Shown here: positions 1 through 9,283 of the stretch, piece by piece | Position numbering within the stretch: the stretch's first letter is position 1 | How the letters are laid out: each line of letters starts with the position of its first letter | NCBI RefSeq assembly: GCF_036895565.1 | Contig: NZ_CP145904.1 | Span: 868,001-932,000 of the forward strand | Length of the DNA: 64,000 bases | Reading direction: 5' to 3' | Origin: Flavobacterium sp. KS-LB2 | GTDB lineage: Bacteria > Bacteroidota > Bacteroidia > Flavobacteriales > Flavobacteriaceae | The notes under the pieces: model-generated | What the model was told of the DNA's origin: nothing | Database searches by the model: none | What the model saw: only the letters and a program-made list of their open reading frames with translations | Position numbers and translations under genes: made by a program

Positions 1-537
1 GGCAAATTTAATTGTTAATACTTTAAATTATAGCTTTTATTTTTTAACTCATTACTCTAATTAAATGTATTAGATTTTAAATAAATACTTTTAATTCCGA
101 TTAAAGTTGGGTTGTTAAATCATTTTTAATGAGGGACTCTTTTATAATGAAAAATCTTGATGCAGCAATATCAAAAATTAATCGATAAAAATAATTATTA
201 TTAAATGATACTTAAAATGGTTATTTTCAAAGAATAGTATAGATTCAAATTTTGCTACTTAATGTATTTTCATAATTCAAATGATATTATAAATTAGTAA
301 GCAATCTTAACTTAATGTACTATTGATTTTTCGATTTTTACATGAATGATGAGAAAATAAATTTGAGAATTACTACTACTAAAATAATAGAAGACAATAC
401 ATTTATGAATAATATTGATTTTATTGCAAAATGATACTAAAAAAAAGGTATAGTGATGGATTAATATAAATATTCATAATATGATTTTTCGTAAAAAAAA
501 AAATGAAAGTACCACAAATTTAATTACACTCTGAATA
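1..537. other. AT-rich intergenic region, no gene seen
   Basis: This stretch precedes the first gene. It is extremely AT-rich and every frame is broken by stops. I see no RNA gene and no clear TAnnTTTG promoter motif near the gene at 538, though the promoter of that gene must lie here or immediately upstream. Confidence 0.6.
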
Positions 538-1248
538 ATGAAAATAGAAGAAAACAAAAATCAAGACCTACAATCTAATTTATTATCTCTATGTTTCCAT
601 CAATTGAGAAATAATATGACAATTTTGTATTCTAATGCTGAACTTATAGAGATGAAGACTGTGAATTTTGACCCAGCTATCAGTGCAAGTATTTGTAGCA
701 ATACAAAAAGAATTAAAGCAGAAGTTGATCAAATAATGGGATTGATGAGTTATATTTTGGACTTAGGAAAACAGGAGGTATTTGAAACTAATAAAAACAT
801 TCAAGCTGTAGATTTATCAACATTTTTAGAGCATATTATACTTATTTATTTTAATGAGGATTCTACAAAGCGAAAAATTAATTTTAAAGTTAATGGTATA
901 CAAAAGAATGTTTTCACAGATAAACTACTATTGACACAGATTATAATTGATTTAATGAGCAATGCTTTTAAATATTCTGAGGGTCATAAAGATCCGATGT
1001 TAATCATAAGTTATTTGGAAAAAGAAATTACAATAGAGGTGGTTGATTTTGGAATTGGAATACCTGAAACAGAGAAGCAAACTTTATTCACACCTTTTTA
1101 TAGATGTTCCAATGTTAACGGAATACAAGGAAGTGGTTTGGGGTTGTTTATTTCAAAGAAATTCATAGAAATATTAAAAGGTTCATTAGTATTAGAGAGC
1201 AGAGAGCATGTAGGAACTACAATAAAATTAACCTTCCCCTATGAGTAA
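538..1248 (+). CDS. Sensor histidine kinase without transmembrane segments
   Basis: Predicted soluble histidine kinase of 236 residues. An H-box-like segment carries His21 (CFHQLRNN). The HATPase_c domain follows, with an N-box around Asn142 (LMSNAFKYS), a G1 box DFGIGIP around 170 and a G2 box GSGLGLF around 200. There is no signal peptide, membrane helix or PAS/GAF sensor domain, so the input must come from a partner or another small domain. It overlaps the next gene by 8 bp, which implies translational coupling; that gene encodes a receiver and a second kinase core. Together they look like a phosphorelay pair. The target is unknown; proximity to the polysaccharide operon is only suggestive. 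The start is the first in-frame ATG. Confidence 0.85.
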   Translation: MKIEENKNQDLQSNLLSLCFHQLRNNMTILYSNAELIEMKTVNFDPAISASICSNTKRIKAEVDQIMGLMSYILDLGKQEVFETNKNIQAVDLSTFLEHIILIYFNEDSTKRKINFKVNGIQKNVFTDKLLLTQIIIDLMSNAFKYSEGHKDPMLIISYLEKEITIEVVDFGIGIPETEKQTLFTPFYRCSNVNGIQGSGLGLFISKKFIEILKGSLVLESREHVGTTIKLTFPYE

Positions 1249-2323
1249 AAATAAAGTATTAATAATTGATGACGAGTCTAGCATTAGAGAAATGTTAAAT
1301 GAGATTCTTAGTATTGAAGATTACGATGTAATTGCAGCAGCAAATGGACAAGAGGCACTTGAAATATTAGATTATTGGGTTCCTGATGTCATTTTATGTG
1401 ATATAATGATGCCTGTAATGGATGGTTTTTTGTTTTATGAAATAGTAAATGAAAATAAGTCTTTGTGTGCGATTCCCTTCGTTTTTTTGACCGCAAAAAG
1501 AGATCATGAAACTATGCAAGAATGCATGCTTAATGGTGTTGATGCTTTTTTGTCTAAACCTTTTAAAATTGAGGATTTAAAAAAGGTTTTGAAGAACAAA
1601 ATTCAACGATTTGTCCAAATAAAGAATGCGAATACCAATTTATACACAGGAGAAAAAAAATATTTTTCGCATGAGGTCAATACTCCGCTTAATGGAATAT
1701 TGGGGGTTGTAAATCTATTGCTAAAAAATCATGATCGTTTAGACAAAAATGAAATAGTTGATTTTTATAATTGTATTAAGATATCTGGCGAGCGTTTGAA
1801 TCGTACCATGCAAAATTTATTTCTTTACCAAAGAATTATTGAAAATAAATTTTATTTTGAGGAAATTGAATCGTGCAATATATTAAGTGTTTTTTCTAAA
1901 GTTACTGATAACATTTTTTATATTTATGAAACTGCACCTGCGAGAATTTCTTTTGAAATTGAATCCTTAGATTTAAAAATTAGTAGTACCTATCTATCTT
2001 TTATTCTTTTTGAATTAATTGACAATGCTTTGAAATTTTCAGGTGATAATAAGGTATTTATTTCGGGTAATTCGTTTAACAATAAATACTATGAAGTAGT
2101 AATAAGCGATAGAGGAATAGGTTTCAGTGAAGAAGAACTAAAAAGAATAGATGCTGGTAAACAGTTTAATCGTGAAAAAAGAGAGCAACAAGGTCTGGGG
2201 TTGGGACTTTTTCTTAGTAAAACTATAACAAAGAAAGTGAACGGTGTTTTTAGTATTGTTTCTGAAGAAAATGTTGGAACAAAAATTGTATTGTTTTTTC
2301 CTTTGCAAGATGAAGATATGTAA
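1241..2323 (+). CDS. Hybrid response regulator / histidine kinase
   Basis: 360-residue protein with an N-terminal receiver domain (about 1-125). It has the acidic pocket Asp10-Asp11, phosphoacceptor Asp54 in CDIMMP, Thr84 and Lys106 of SKPFK. A kinase core follows: H-box His144 (FSHEVNTPLNGIL), N-box (FELIDNALKFS), G1 DRGIGF and G2 GLGLGLF. There is no DNA-binding domain, so output is by phosphotransfer or protein interaction. The start codon lies inside the end of the upstream kinase gene. A co-linear paralogue sits at 48533-49618 on the other strand and aligns without gaps through the receiver and H-box; that copy has Ser in place of His144. Confidence 0.88.
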   Translation: MSKNKVLIIDDESSIREMLNEILSIEDYDVIAAANGQEALEILDYWVPDVILCDIMMPVMDGFLFYEIVNENKSLCAIPFVFLTAKRDHETMQECMLNGVDAFLSKPFKIEDLKKVLKNKIQRFVQIKNANTNLYTGEKKYFSHEVNTPLNGILGVVNLLLKNHDRLDKNEIVDFYNCIKISGERLNRTMQNLFLYQRIIENKFYFEEIESCNILSVFSKVTDNIFYIYETAPARISFEIESLDLKISSTYLSFILFELIDNALKFSGDNKVFISGNSFNNKYYEVVISDRGIGFSEEELKRIDAGKQFNREKREQQGLGLGLFLSKTITKKVNGVFSIVSEENVGTKIVLFFPLQDEDM

Positions 2324-3409
2324 TTAATTTTAGGCATAAGTTGTGGAGTGAAATTTTAGTTTTATCAAAAATTCGCAACTTTTAATAGTATTTATTGGTA
2401 TAGAATATCGCTTAAAATCACTTATTTATAATATATCTGAATCTATATTTCTTACCCGTTTTGTGTATAAAATTTTAGTTTTTTTAAGCACATAGGTCAT
2501 AGTAAAGTTTTTATAGTTGTTTAATTATTTTAAAGAAAAATATATCTGTGTGGCATGAGGTTGGCGATTGAACATTTATAAAATCTAATAGTTTTATTAA
2601 AGATTCTTTTTTCTATCATCTTTGATGTTTATTAATACAATTACAATTTAAGTAATCGATACTAAAACTTAGTACATCATTTAATAAACTGCCTTGTTAA
2701 AATTTTAGAATTTCAGATTTAAAAATATCTTCTCGCAAAGTCGCACTGTACTGGTTATTTGTTGTGCGACTTTTGGTAATTGTGCGAGAAAAAACTTGGT
2801 TTGGAAATAATTATTTGGTTTGTTATTTAATAATTTATTGATTATTACTATCTGACTAAAAATTATCATCAAAAACTAATCGAGACAAAAAAACTCTTAT
2901 TAATAATTTAGCAATATTTAAATTTTAATTTAATATCTTTTTCATTGAACCTACCTCGAATTTAAAATCAAATACTAAATTAGTAGCATAAGACTTGTGC
3001 CACTTATCAAATAGCAGTAAAATCTAGGTAAATGTCATGTAAATTTGTTAGTTTCAATGATAAAATATTTATGAGTTAAAATAAAATCGCATTGATTTTA
3101 AATAGCTTTCAATAGGATTGAGTTTAGTCTATTACTTTCCTCTGGATTAGAGGCGGGGAAAACCAGGATTGTAATAGGTAATGAGCAATAAGTAGTATTT
3201 TAAATTATAATAGTACATCAGAAACTGTGATCCGAACTCTTAAATTACATGAAACTACTGCATAAAAAATAGAGTGGAATTTTAATAGTACTTTGTTTAA
3301 AATTACTGTTTATCAAAACCTCTTTATTCTAATATGAGGCAAATTAAAAAAAGATTATATGGCTATGCTAACTTAATAGGCAGGGGAAATTAGAATATAA
3401 TTTTAACCT
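2324..3409. other. Gene-free decayed region
   Basis: More than 1 kb without a credible reading frame. Apart from the hairpin at 2730-2790 I see only AT-rich, stop-laden sequence. A 12-base string beginning ATGAGGCAAAT occurs at about 3334 and again, with a change in the last base, at the start of the transposase relic at 3410. This suggests the area is debris around an old insertion. Confidence 0.5.
2730..2790. repeat. Two-part inverted repeat (hairpin)
   Basis: The outer arms are TTCTCGCA (2730-2737) and TGCGAGAA (2783-2790). The inner arms are AAGTCGCAC (2738-2746) and GTGCGACTT (2764-2772). The right side carries a 10-nt bulge and the apical loop is 17 nt. The GC content of the arms stands out in a very AT-rich setting. 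No gene abuts it. It may be an end of a decayed insertion element or a structured RNA or DNA site. Confidence 0.55.
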
Positions 3410-3720
3410 ATGAGGCAAATCCGTAATTATGACAAAGCTTTTAAAGAAAAACCGTTCGATTGAGTTAGGACAGCAAATATGTCCCAACCCGCTAGAGAGT
3501 TTGTACTAATAGCCCTACTGTTGTGTAAATGGTGAAAAAATTTTGAAGAGTTTGGAAAAGAAGGTTTTGCTGGAAAGGTGAATTTAAGAACTTCCGAGAA
3601 AAAAATCCATAAAATGTATAGGAAATCTAATGATGCCAAGTTATACGAAATTTATTAAAAAATATAATTGGCATTTTCTCCAAGATTGTTCGATGATTCA
3701 AAATAATATTTAAAACAATG
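3410..3720 (+). pseudogene. IS3-family transposase OrfA relic
   Basis: Reading from ATG 3410 gives MRQIRNYDKAFKEK, then after stops AREF and KW, then EEFGKEGFAGKVNLRTSEKK. A frame change further on gives NIIGIFSK around 3660-3690. These match the order of features in IS3/IS150-type OrfA: an N-terminal helix-turn-helix, a conserved Lys-Trp, a GxGSFPGKGN-like stretch, and ILKKAIGIFSK at the C-terminus. There are several in-frame stops and at least one frameshift. No OrfB catalytic (DDE) domain is recognisable downstream, and no terminal repeats are clear. This is a dead remnant. Confidence 0.7.
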
Positions 3721-3979
3721 AACAACTACTCCCGATGGAAAAAATATTTAAATATCTCAAAGTAATAATGGGAATTATTATCAACTAATAAGGTAAAGGA
3801 CTAAATTAGTTACATCTCAATTGATTTGGTTAAGATGTAGTTTTTATTTGCAAATCTAGTTGTTAATTAATTTATTTTTTAGCGCAATTTATTATAATTG
3901 TATTGGTTTTCTTTTAGAAATTTTTGTTTTAGGAAAAAAATGAAAGCTACTTGAAGCTAAAGTTGCATTTCTTACTTTT

Positions 3980-4168
3980 TTAAATAGTTTTGTTGTCATG
4001 TAAAAAATCTCTAAAATTGTTTCCGTAGAGCGACTTCATCAATATATCCACTTTAAGATATTTTCTTTTTTTTTGCATCTTTAATAACATGTGATAAAAT
4101 GCAATTAGATCTTTTCGATCTACCCTAGGCCCATTATTGTGTGGCTTTTTATAAAACAAATTTTTCAT
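3980..4168 (-). CDS. Small basic hypothetical protein (doubtful)
   Basis: A 62-codon frame starting MKNLFYKKPHNNGPRVDRK, rich in Lys and Arg, with no motif that I recognise. It lies downstream of glmS on the same strand, in a zone that otherwise contains only debris. It could be a small real gene, the tail of a degraded one, or a chance frame. There is no supporting neighbour or regulatory signal. Confidence 0.25.
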   Translation of the reverse strand: MKNLFYKKPHNNGPRVDRKDLIAFYHMLLKMQKKRKYLKVDILMKSLYGNNFRDFLHDNKTI

Positions 4169-4288
4169 TTTAAGCTAATTATGAAGTAATTATTGATTCG
4201 ATTTAAATTATAAATTCTCTATTAATTATAGCACCAAAATTTTCTATTGTTCTAAAAAAGTCTACTCTGAAAGCCCCCTATTCACTGT

Positions 4289-6139
4289 TTATTCAACTGT
4301 AACTGATTTTGCTAAATTTCTTGGCTGATCTACATTACATCCTCTCAATACAGCAATGTGGTAGGACAGGAGTTGCAACGGAATTGTAGTTAAAAGAGGT
4401 GAAAGTGCATCGGAAGATTCAGGAATTTCTATTACATGGTCTGCAAGATCTTTTACTTGTATATCACCTTTCGAGACAATAGCAATAATTTTTCCGCTTC
4501 TTGATTTTATTTCTTGAATATTACTAACCACTTTGTCATAATGTCCTTGCTTAGGAGCAATCACAACTACTGGCATTTTTTCATCAATTAAAGCAATCGG
4601 ACCATGTTTCATCTCTGCAGCTGGATATCCTTCTGCATGAATGTAAGATATCTCTTTTAATTTTAAAGCCCCTTCTAATGCAACTGGAAAATTATATCCT
4701 CTACCCAAGTATAAGCAATTGGGTGCGTCTTTATAAATAGTAGCAATTTCTTTTGCTATGTCATTTGTAGCAGACAATGCTTCAGCTACTTTTTCTGGAA
4801 TCAGTTCTAATTCTTGTAAATATCCATGGAAGTCAGAATTTGACATCGTTCCTTTAGCTTTTGCAAGACGTAAAGCAATCATTGTCAAAACTGTAATTTG
4901 AGTAGTAAAAGCTTTTGTAGATGCCACACCAATTTCTGGTCCGGCATGAGTGTAAGCTCCGGCATGAGTTTCTCTAGATATAGACGAACCAACAACGTTA
5001 CAAACACCAAAAACAAAAGCTCCTTTTTCTTTAGCTAATTTGATTGCTGCCAATGTATCGGCCGTTTCTCCAGACTGCGAAATTGCTATAATTACATCTT
5101 TATTTGTAATAATTGGATTTCTATATCTAAATTCTGATGCATATTCTACTTCAACAGGAATTCTTGCAAATTCTTCAATAACATATTCGGCAACTAATCC
5201 CGCGTGCCACGAAGTTCCACACGCAATAATGAGGATTCTATCCGCATGGAGAAATTTTTCAATATTATCCTCAACTCCTGCCATTTGAATCAAGCCGCTA
5301 TTTGCGTGAAGTCTTCCTCTGTAAGTGTCTTTAATAACATTTGATTGCTCATAAATTTCTTTAAGCATAAAGTGATCGTAACCACCTTTTTCTATCTGCT
5401 CTAAATTCATTTGCAATTCTTGAACATAAGGATCGACTACAGAGTCGTCTTTGATTTTTCTTATTTTTAATGGTTTGTGTAAACGCACGATAGCCATTTC
5501 TTCATCTTCTAAATAAATCGCATTAGAAGTATATTCGATAAAGGGAGATGCGTCTGAAGCTATAAAAAACTCAGCTTCTCCAACACCAATTGCTAAAGGG
5601 CTTCCTAAACGTGCAACAATTATTTCGTTTGGTTTTTTTATATCAAAAACACAAATTGCATAGGCTCCAACTACTTGTTTTAGGGCAATCTGAACTGCTT
5701 TTCCAAGTTTTAGATTATGTTTTTTCTGTACATCTTCAATCAAATTAACCAATACCTCAGTATCAGTATCCGATGTAAAAACATATCCTCTTTTAATTAA
5801 TTCTTTTTTTAATGGCTCATAGTTTTCAATAATACCATTATGAATGATTCCCAAATTGCCCGAGTTTGACAAATGTGGATGTGAGTTTACATCATTAGGA
5901 ACACCATGTGTTGCCCAACGTGTATGTCCCATCCCAATAGTTCCATTGGTTGTAAACTCCTGAGATGATTTTTCTTCTAAATCAGAAACTTTTCCTTTGG
6001 TTTTACAAACTATTAACTCTTTTCCGTCATAAAGCATAATACCAGCACTATCATAGCCACGGTATTCTAAACGCTTTAATCCTTTTATAACAATAGGATA
6101 TGCTTCACGATATCCAATATAACCTACAATTCCACACAT
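4289..6139 (-). CDS. glmS: Glutamine-fructose-6-phosphate aminotransferase (isomerizing)
   Basis: 616 residues, full length for GlmS. It makes glucosamine-6-phosphate from fructose-6-phosphate and glutamine. The N-terminal class II glutaminase domain starts MCGIVGYIG with nucleophile Cys2 and has the HTRWATHG motif. Two SIS domains follow (CGTSWHAG and SQSGETADT; then LGRGYNFPVALEGALKLKE), ending with the DQPRNLAKSVTVE tail. It is the last gene of the surface-polysaccharide operon, 17 bp after a sugar transferase. In Campylobacter a GlmS-like PtmF feeds legionaminic acid synthesis through PtmE. The same pairing here suggests a dedicated pathway copy rather than the housekeeping gene, which cannot be confirmed from this window. 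Confidence 0.97.
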   Translation of the reverse strand: MCGIVGYIGYREAYPIVIKGLKRLEYRGYDSAGIMLYDGKELIVCKTKGKVSDLEEKSSQEFTTNGTIGMGHTRWATHGVPNDVNSHPHLSNSGNLGIIHNGIIENYEPLKKELIKRGYVFTSDTDTEVLVNLIEDVQKKHNLKLGKAVQIALKQVVGAYAICVFDIKKPNEIIVARLGSPLAIGVGEAEFFIASDASPFIEYTSNAIYLEDEEMAIVRLHKPLKIRKIKDDSVVDPYVQELQMNLEQIEKGGYDHFMLKEIYEQSNVIKDTYRGRLHANSGLIQMAGVEDNIEKFLHADRILIIACGTSWHAGLVAEYVIEEFARIPVEVEYASEFRYRNPIITNKDVIIAISQSGETADTLAAIKLAKEKGAFVFGVCNVVGSSISRETHAGAYTHAGPEIGVASTKAFTTQITVLTMIALRLAKAKGTMSNSDFHGYLQELELIPEKVAEALSATNDIAKEIATIYKDAPNCLYLGRGYNFPVALEGALKLKEISYIHAEGYPAAEMKHGPIALIDEKMPVVVIAPKQGHYDKVVSNIQEIKSRSGKIIAIVSKGDIQVKDLADHVIEIPESSDALSPLLTTIPLQLLSYHIAVLRGCNVDQPRNLAKSVTVE

Positions 6140-6156
6140 ATATTACTTTTTGGTAA

Positions 6157-6828
6157 TTAAAATTCTCTTTGGGGAAGAGATTTAAATATTTTATAAACTA
6201 GATTACTTTTAGAATTAATGATAACCCATGCAGTAATAATAATTATTTTTAAATCAGCAGTAAAGCTTTGATTTCTTTGATACCAAATTTCTAATTTCCC
6301 TTTAAAAGGATATAATTTATTTGAATAAAAATCCCAAGTATCTAATCCCTTTTCCTTTACATTAGAAATCAATTGTTCTTCGTCTCTAAAAATAATTGAT
6401 CCAATACCTGTCAATCCTGGCTTTACATTATAGATCACTTTTTTTACATTTTCAGGATAAGCATCGAAGCTTATTGGCATAACAGGTCTAGGTCCAACAA
6501 AACTCATTTCTCCAAAAAGTATATTAAGTAACTGAGGTAATTCATTTATTTTGCTTTTTCGCAAAAATCCACCCATTGGAGTTATTCTAGGATCTTTTTT
6601 TGTTGTCATTATGCCGCCTACCATGTTTGGACTATCCTTTAGCATAGTTGCGAATTTTAGAATAAAAAAGTTTCGGTTATGAAAGCCCACTCTTTCTTGT
6701 TTGTAAAAAATATACCCTTCACCTGTTAATTTTAATCCAAAAACTATTGGAATTAGTAAAGGAGATAGAATTAACAGCATTAAAGCCGACAATAAAATGT
6801 CGCAAGTACGTTTGAATATTAAATACAT
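6157..6828 (-). CDS. Initiating sugar transferase (bacterial sugar transferase family)
   Basis: 223 residues. It transfers a sugar-1-phosphate to the lipid carrier to start or prime the repeat unit. One N-terminal membrane hairpin (about residues 9-32) is followed by the family core: YKQERVG, ILKFATM, DPRITPMGGFLRK, INELPQLLNIL, SFVGPRP and KPGLTGIGS. It matches the short PglC/WcaJ-C-terminal type without the large N-terminal membrane region. A clear paralogue lies at 10223-10924 in the same operon. Near LegB and LegC, a bacillosamine-type or related diacetamido sugar is a possible substrate; this is inference. Confidence 0.9.
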   Translation of the reverse strand: MYLIFKRTCDILLSALMLLILSPLLIPIVFGLKLTGEGYIFYKQERVGFHNRNFFILKFATMLKDSPNMVGGIMTTKKDPRITPMGGFLRKSKINELPQLLNILFGEMSFVGPRPVMPISFDAYPENVKKVIYNVKPGLTGIGSIIFRDEEQLISNVKEKGLDTWDFYSNKLYPFKGKLEIWYQRNQSFTADLKIIIITAWVIINSKSNLVYKIFKSLPQREF

Positions 6829-6838
6829 CTTTTATTAT

Positions 6839-8050
6839 TTACATTTTTTGATCTAAACTTTTTCCGGTTTCAATGTGTTGAAAATCTGGCAAATATTTTT
6901 TTAAGCTATCAACTATCAATTGCTTATCGTATTTCCCTGAATTCATTGTATTTTTTAAGTCCTCAATACAGTTTTCAATTTGTGAAATAGGAAGTTTTCG
7001 TGCATTTTTAATCACGCCTAAACTTTCAAATTGTTCCAGTTCTATTTCGTCTATTTCTGTGTAAAACTCTTCATACAATTTTTCGCCAGAGGTATCTGAA
7101 TCAAAAAAATAAACAGGATAAGGTTTGCTTTCATCTAATTGATGAGTCAAATCTTTAGCTTCTTCATCAGAATTACAAAGTTGAATCTCTCGATTAGAAG
7201 CTTTAAAAAAATCTAAAGTAATGGTTTTAAAAAAGGCTTGTTCTTCTTCCTCTAATTTTGGAAAGAATATTTCACCACTCTCACCAAGCATGCAAGCTAA
7301 CATACAAATTTGGCCACTTTCTTCTGGTGACACAAAAAAGCGTTTTACATCAGAAGGACAAGATATGGGTTGGTTTTTGAAAAGACGTTCAATATAACCA
7401 GCCAATAATGAGCCATTAGAAAAAGCAACGTTGGCAAATCTTGCTGTGGTAATTTGAATTTCAGAACTATAAGCCATTATTACTTCTTCCATTAATTTTT
7501 TGGAAGCTCCCATAACATTTACCGGATTAGCGGCTTTATCAGTTGAAACACAAAAGAAATGCTCTGGTTTATGTATTAATAACAAATCTAGAAATGCTTT
7601 GGCTTTAAATACATTGTTTTCTATCATTGCCTCAATAGAAAATTCATCTTTTTCGCTTCGCACGTGTTTGTGTGCTGCAAAATTGGCAACAATATGAAAA
7701 GGACCATGCGTCAAAAACATTTTTTCAAAAACAGGATCCCCAAAACTCATTGGATAGGTTATGTATTCTTCAGGAACAAACTGGTTTGGAGCACTTCTCA
7801 AATCTCTTGTTAGCTCGGTTAAGCCATTTTCATTAGTATCTACAACAACTAATTTTGCAGGTTTAAAGTGTAAGATTGCCTTAATGTATGAAGATCCAAT
7901 TGTTCCTGCTCCGCCTATTACAAGAACATTCTTTTCATAGATTTTTTCAGATAATTGTTCTTTGTACTTTTTTATATCTGGTGCAAATAAGCTTGATGGT
8001 CTTTTAGTAACGTAATCCTTTATAAATTTTGGTATGTCTATAATATTCAT
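6839..8050 (-). CDS. legB: NDP-N-acetylglucosamine 4,6-dehydratase (LegB-like)
   Basis: 403-residue short-chain dehydrogenase/reductase of the CapD/FlaA1/PglF group. Around residue 45 it has the Rossmann signature VIGGAGTIGSSY, and later VSTDKAANPVNVMGASKK, where Met replaces the usual Tyr of YxxxK, as in this dehydratase family. It lacks the N-terminal transmembrane domain of PglF, so it is the soluble LegB type. It converts the NDP-GlcNAc precursor to the 4-keto-6-deoxy sugar. The next enzyme, the LegC aminotransferase, is directly upstream in the operon. With PtmE at 29080-30126 the substrate may be GDP-GlcNAc as in Campylobacter; UDP-GlcNAc cannot be excluded. Confidence 0.85.
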   Translation of the reverse strand: MNIIDIPKFIKDYVTKRPSSLFAPDIKKYKEQLSEKIYEKNVLVIGGAGTIGSSYIKAILHFKPAKLVVVDTNENGLTELTRDLRSAPNQFVPEEYITYPMSFGDPVFEKMFLTHGPFHIVANFAAHKHVRSEKDEFSIEAMIENNVFKAKAFLDLLLIHKPEHFFCVSTDKAANPVNVMGASKKLMEEVIMAYSSEIQITTARFANVAFSNGSLLAGYIERLFKNQPISCPSDVKRFFVSPEESGQICMLACMLGESGEIFFPKLEEEEQAFFKTITLDFFKASNREIQLCNSDEEAKDLTHQLDESKPYPVYFFDSDTSGEKLYEEFYTEIDEIELEQFESLGVIKNARKLPISQIENCIEDLKNTMNSGKYDKQLIVDSLKKYLPDFQHIETGKSLDQKM

Positions 8051-8062
8051 TTTTGTATCGAT

Positions 8063-9214
8063 TTAAAGAAGGGCATAAAATGCTTTAATTGTTTTAACTA
8101 CCGTTTCCATTTCTGCTTGAGTAATTCCCGCAGAACTTGGAATGCTAATACAAGTTTTATAGATATTATTTGAATTATTTAATTTGGTTATGTAAATATC
8201 ATTTTTAAACATTTCCAATTGGTTCATAGGAACCCAAAAAGGACGCGATTGCACTCCGTTGCCATTAAGATATTCTAAAAGTCCCTTCATGTGCCTTGTT
8301 TTGAAGGTAAATAGCCAGCAATTGGCATCTACATCAGATGAAACAAATTGAAATTCAATATCGCCAACGCCTTCCAAGTTGGAACGGTAGTACTGATCCA
8401 TTCTCTTTTTATTATCTAGTAATAATGGGAATTCCTCCATTTGTGCAACACCAATAGCGGCCAAAACGTTGACTAATCTGTAGTTATAACCAATTTCATC
8501 GTGGATGTATTCCATTGTGCTTACCTTGGCTTGGGTAGTCAAATGTTTGGCTTTTTTTGCAAGTTCTTCATCGTTTGTGACAATGACTCCACCTCCGCCA
8601 GTAGAGATTATTTTGTTTCCGTTAAAACTAAAAACTCCAAATTTTCCAAAACTCCCAGCGTGTTTTCCTTGAAACAAAGACCCAAGGGCTTCGGTGCTGT
8701 CTTCTATTATATCAAGGTGATATAAATCAGCAATTTCTTGTAAGTAATTCATGTCACCTATATTCCCTAAAACATGAACTGGCATGATTGCTTTAATACG
8801 TTTATTAGTTACTTTATGAAATGCGTTTATTTCACCATTTATATTTTTTCTAACTACATTTTCTTTTAGATATTTGTCTAAAAGATTCAAATCCATTTGC
8901 CAATTTTGAGGATCAACATCAATCAAGATAGGAGATGCGCCTGTATATTTGATGGCGTTTAAAGTAGCGATGAAAGTGATATTGGGTGCGATAACATGGT
9001 CATCACTGGTAACTCCTGAAAGTATTTGTGCTATGTGTAATCCTACAGTGCCATTCATACAAGCGATCCCATATTTAGCTCCGGCATAAACTGCTACTTG
9101 TTGTTCAAACTGATTGACATAGGAGCCAGCCGATGAAATCCAGCCTGTATCTAAGCAATCTTTGACGTATTCCCATTCTTTTCCGTTTAGAAAGGGGACT
9201 GATAATGGTATCAT
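8063..9214 (-). CDS. legC: PLP-dependent sugar aminotransferase (LegC type)
   Basis: 383 residues, DegT/DnrJ/EryC1/StrS family. It aminates C4 of the 4-keto-6-deoxy-GlcNAc nucleotide. It begins MIPLSVPFLNGKEWEYVKDCLDTGWISSAG in two typical blocks. It contains the EDSTEALGS segment (phosphate and pyridine binding) and FSFNGNKIISTGGGG with the PLP-binding Lys. The DSTEALGS and FNGNKI signature is typical of LegC rather than PseC/PglE. It sits 12 bp upstream of legB, so the two early legionaminic steps form an isolated pair about 13 kb downstream of the later steps. Confidence 0.88.
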   Translation of the reverse strand: MIPLSVPFLNGKEWEYVKDCLDTGWISSAGSYVNQFEQQVAVYAGAKYGIACMNGTVGLHIAQILSGVTSDDHVIAPNITFIATLNAIKYTGASPILIDVDPQNWQMDLNLLDKYLKENVVRKNINGEINAFHKVTNKRIKAIMPVHVLGNIGDMNYLQEIADLYHLDIIEDSTEALGSLFQGKHAGSFGKFGVFSFNGNKIISTGGGGVIVTNDEELAKKAKHLTTQAKVSTMEYIHDEIGYNYRLVNVLAAIGVAQMEEFPLLLDNKKRMDQYYRSNLEGVGDIEFQFVSSDVDANCWLFTFKTRHMKGLLEYLNGNGVQSRPFWVPMNQLEMFKNDIYITKLNNSNNIYKTCISIPSSAGITQAEMETVVKTIKAFYALL

Positions 9215-9283
9215 AAATATAAAATTTGAATTGAAAATGTGAAAAATGCTGTCATTGCCACAATACTATTGATGTGTCTTTTA

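Noticed and set aside
2089..2337. 82-codon minus-strand frame
   Set aside because: It lies antisense to the HATPase domain of the hybrid regulator and has the composition of a shadow frame.
2730..2790. Integron attC site
   Set aside because: The arms lack the conserved RYYYAAC/GTTRRRY core boxes, and no integrase or cassette gene adjoins it.
3427..3639. 70-codon minus-strand frame
   Set aside because: It is the antisense of the IS3-type OrfA relic, which is the meaningful reading.
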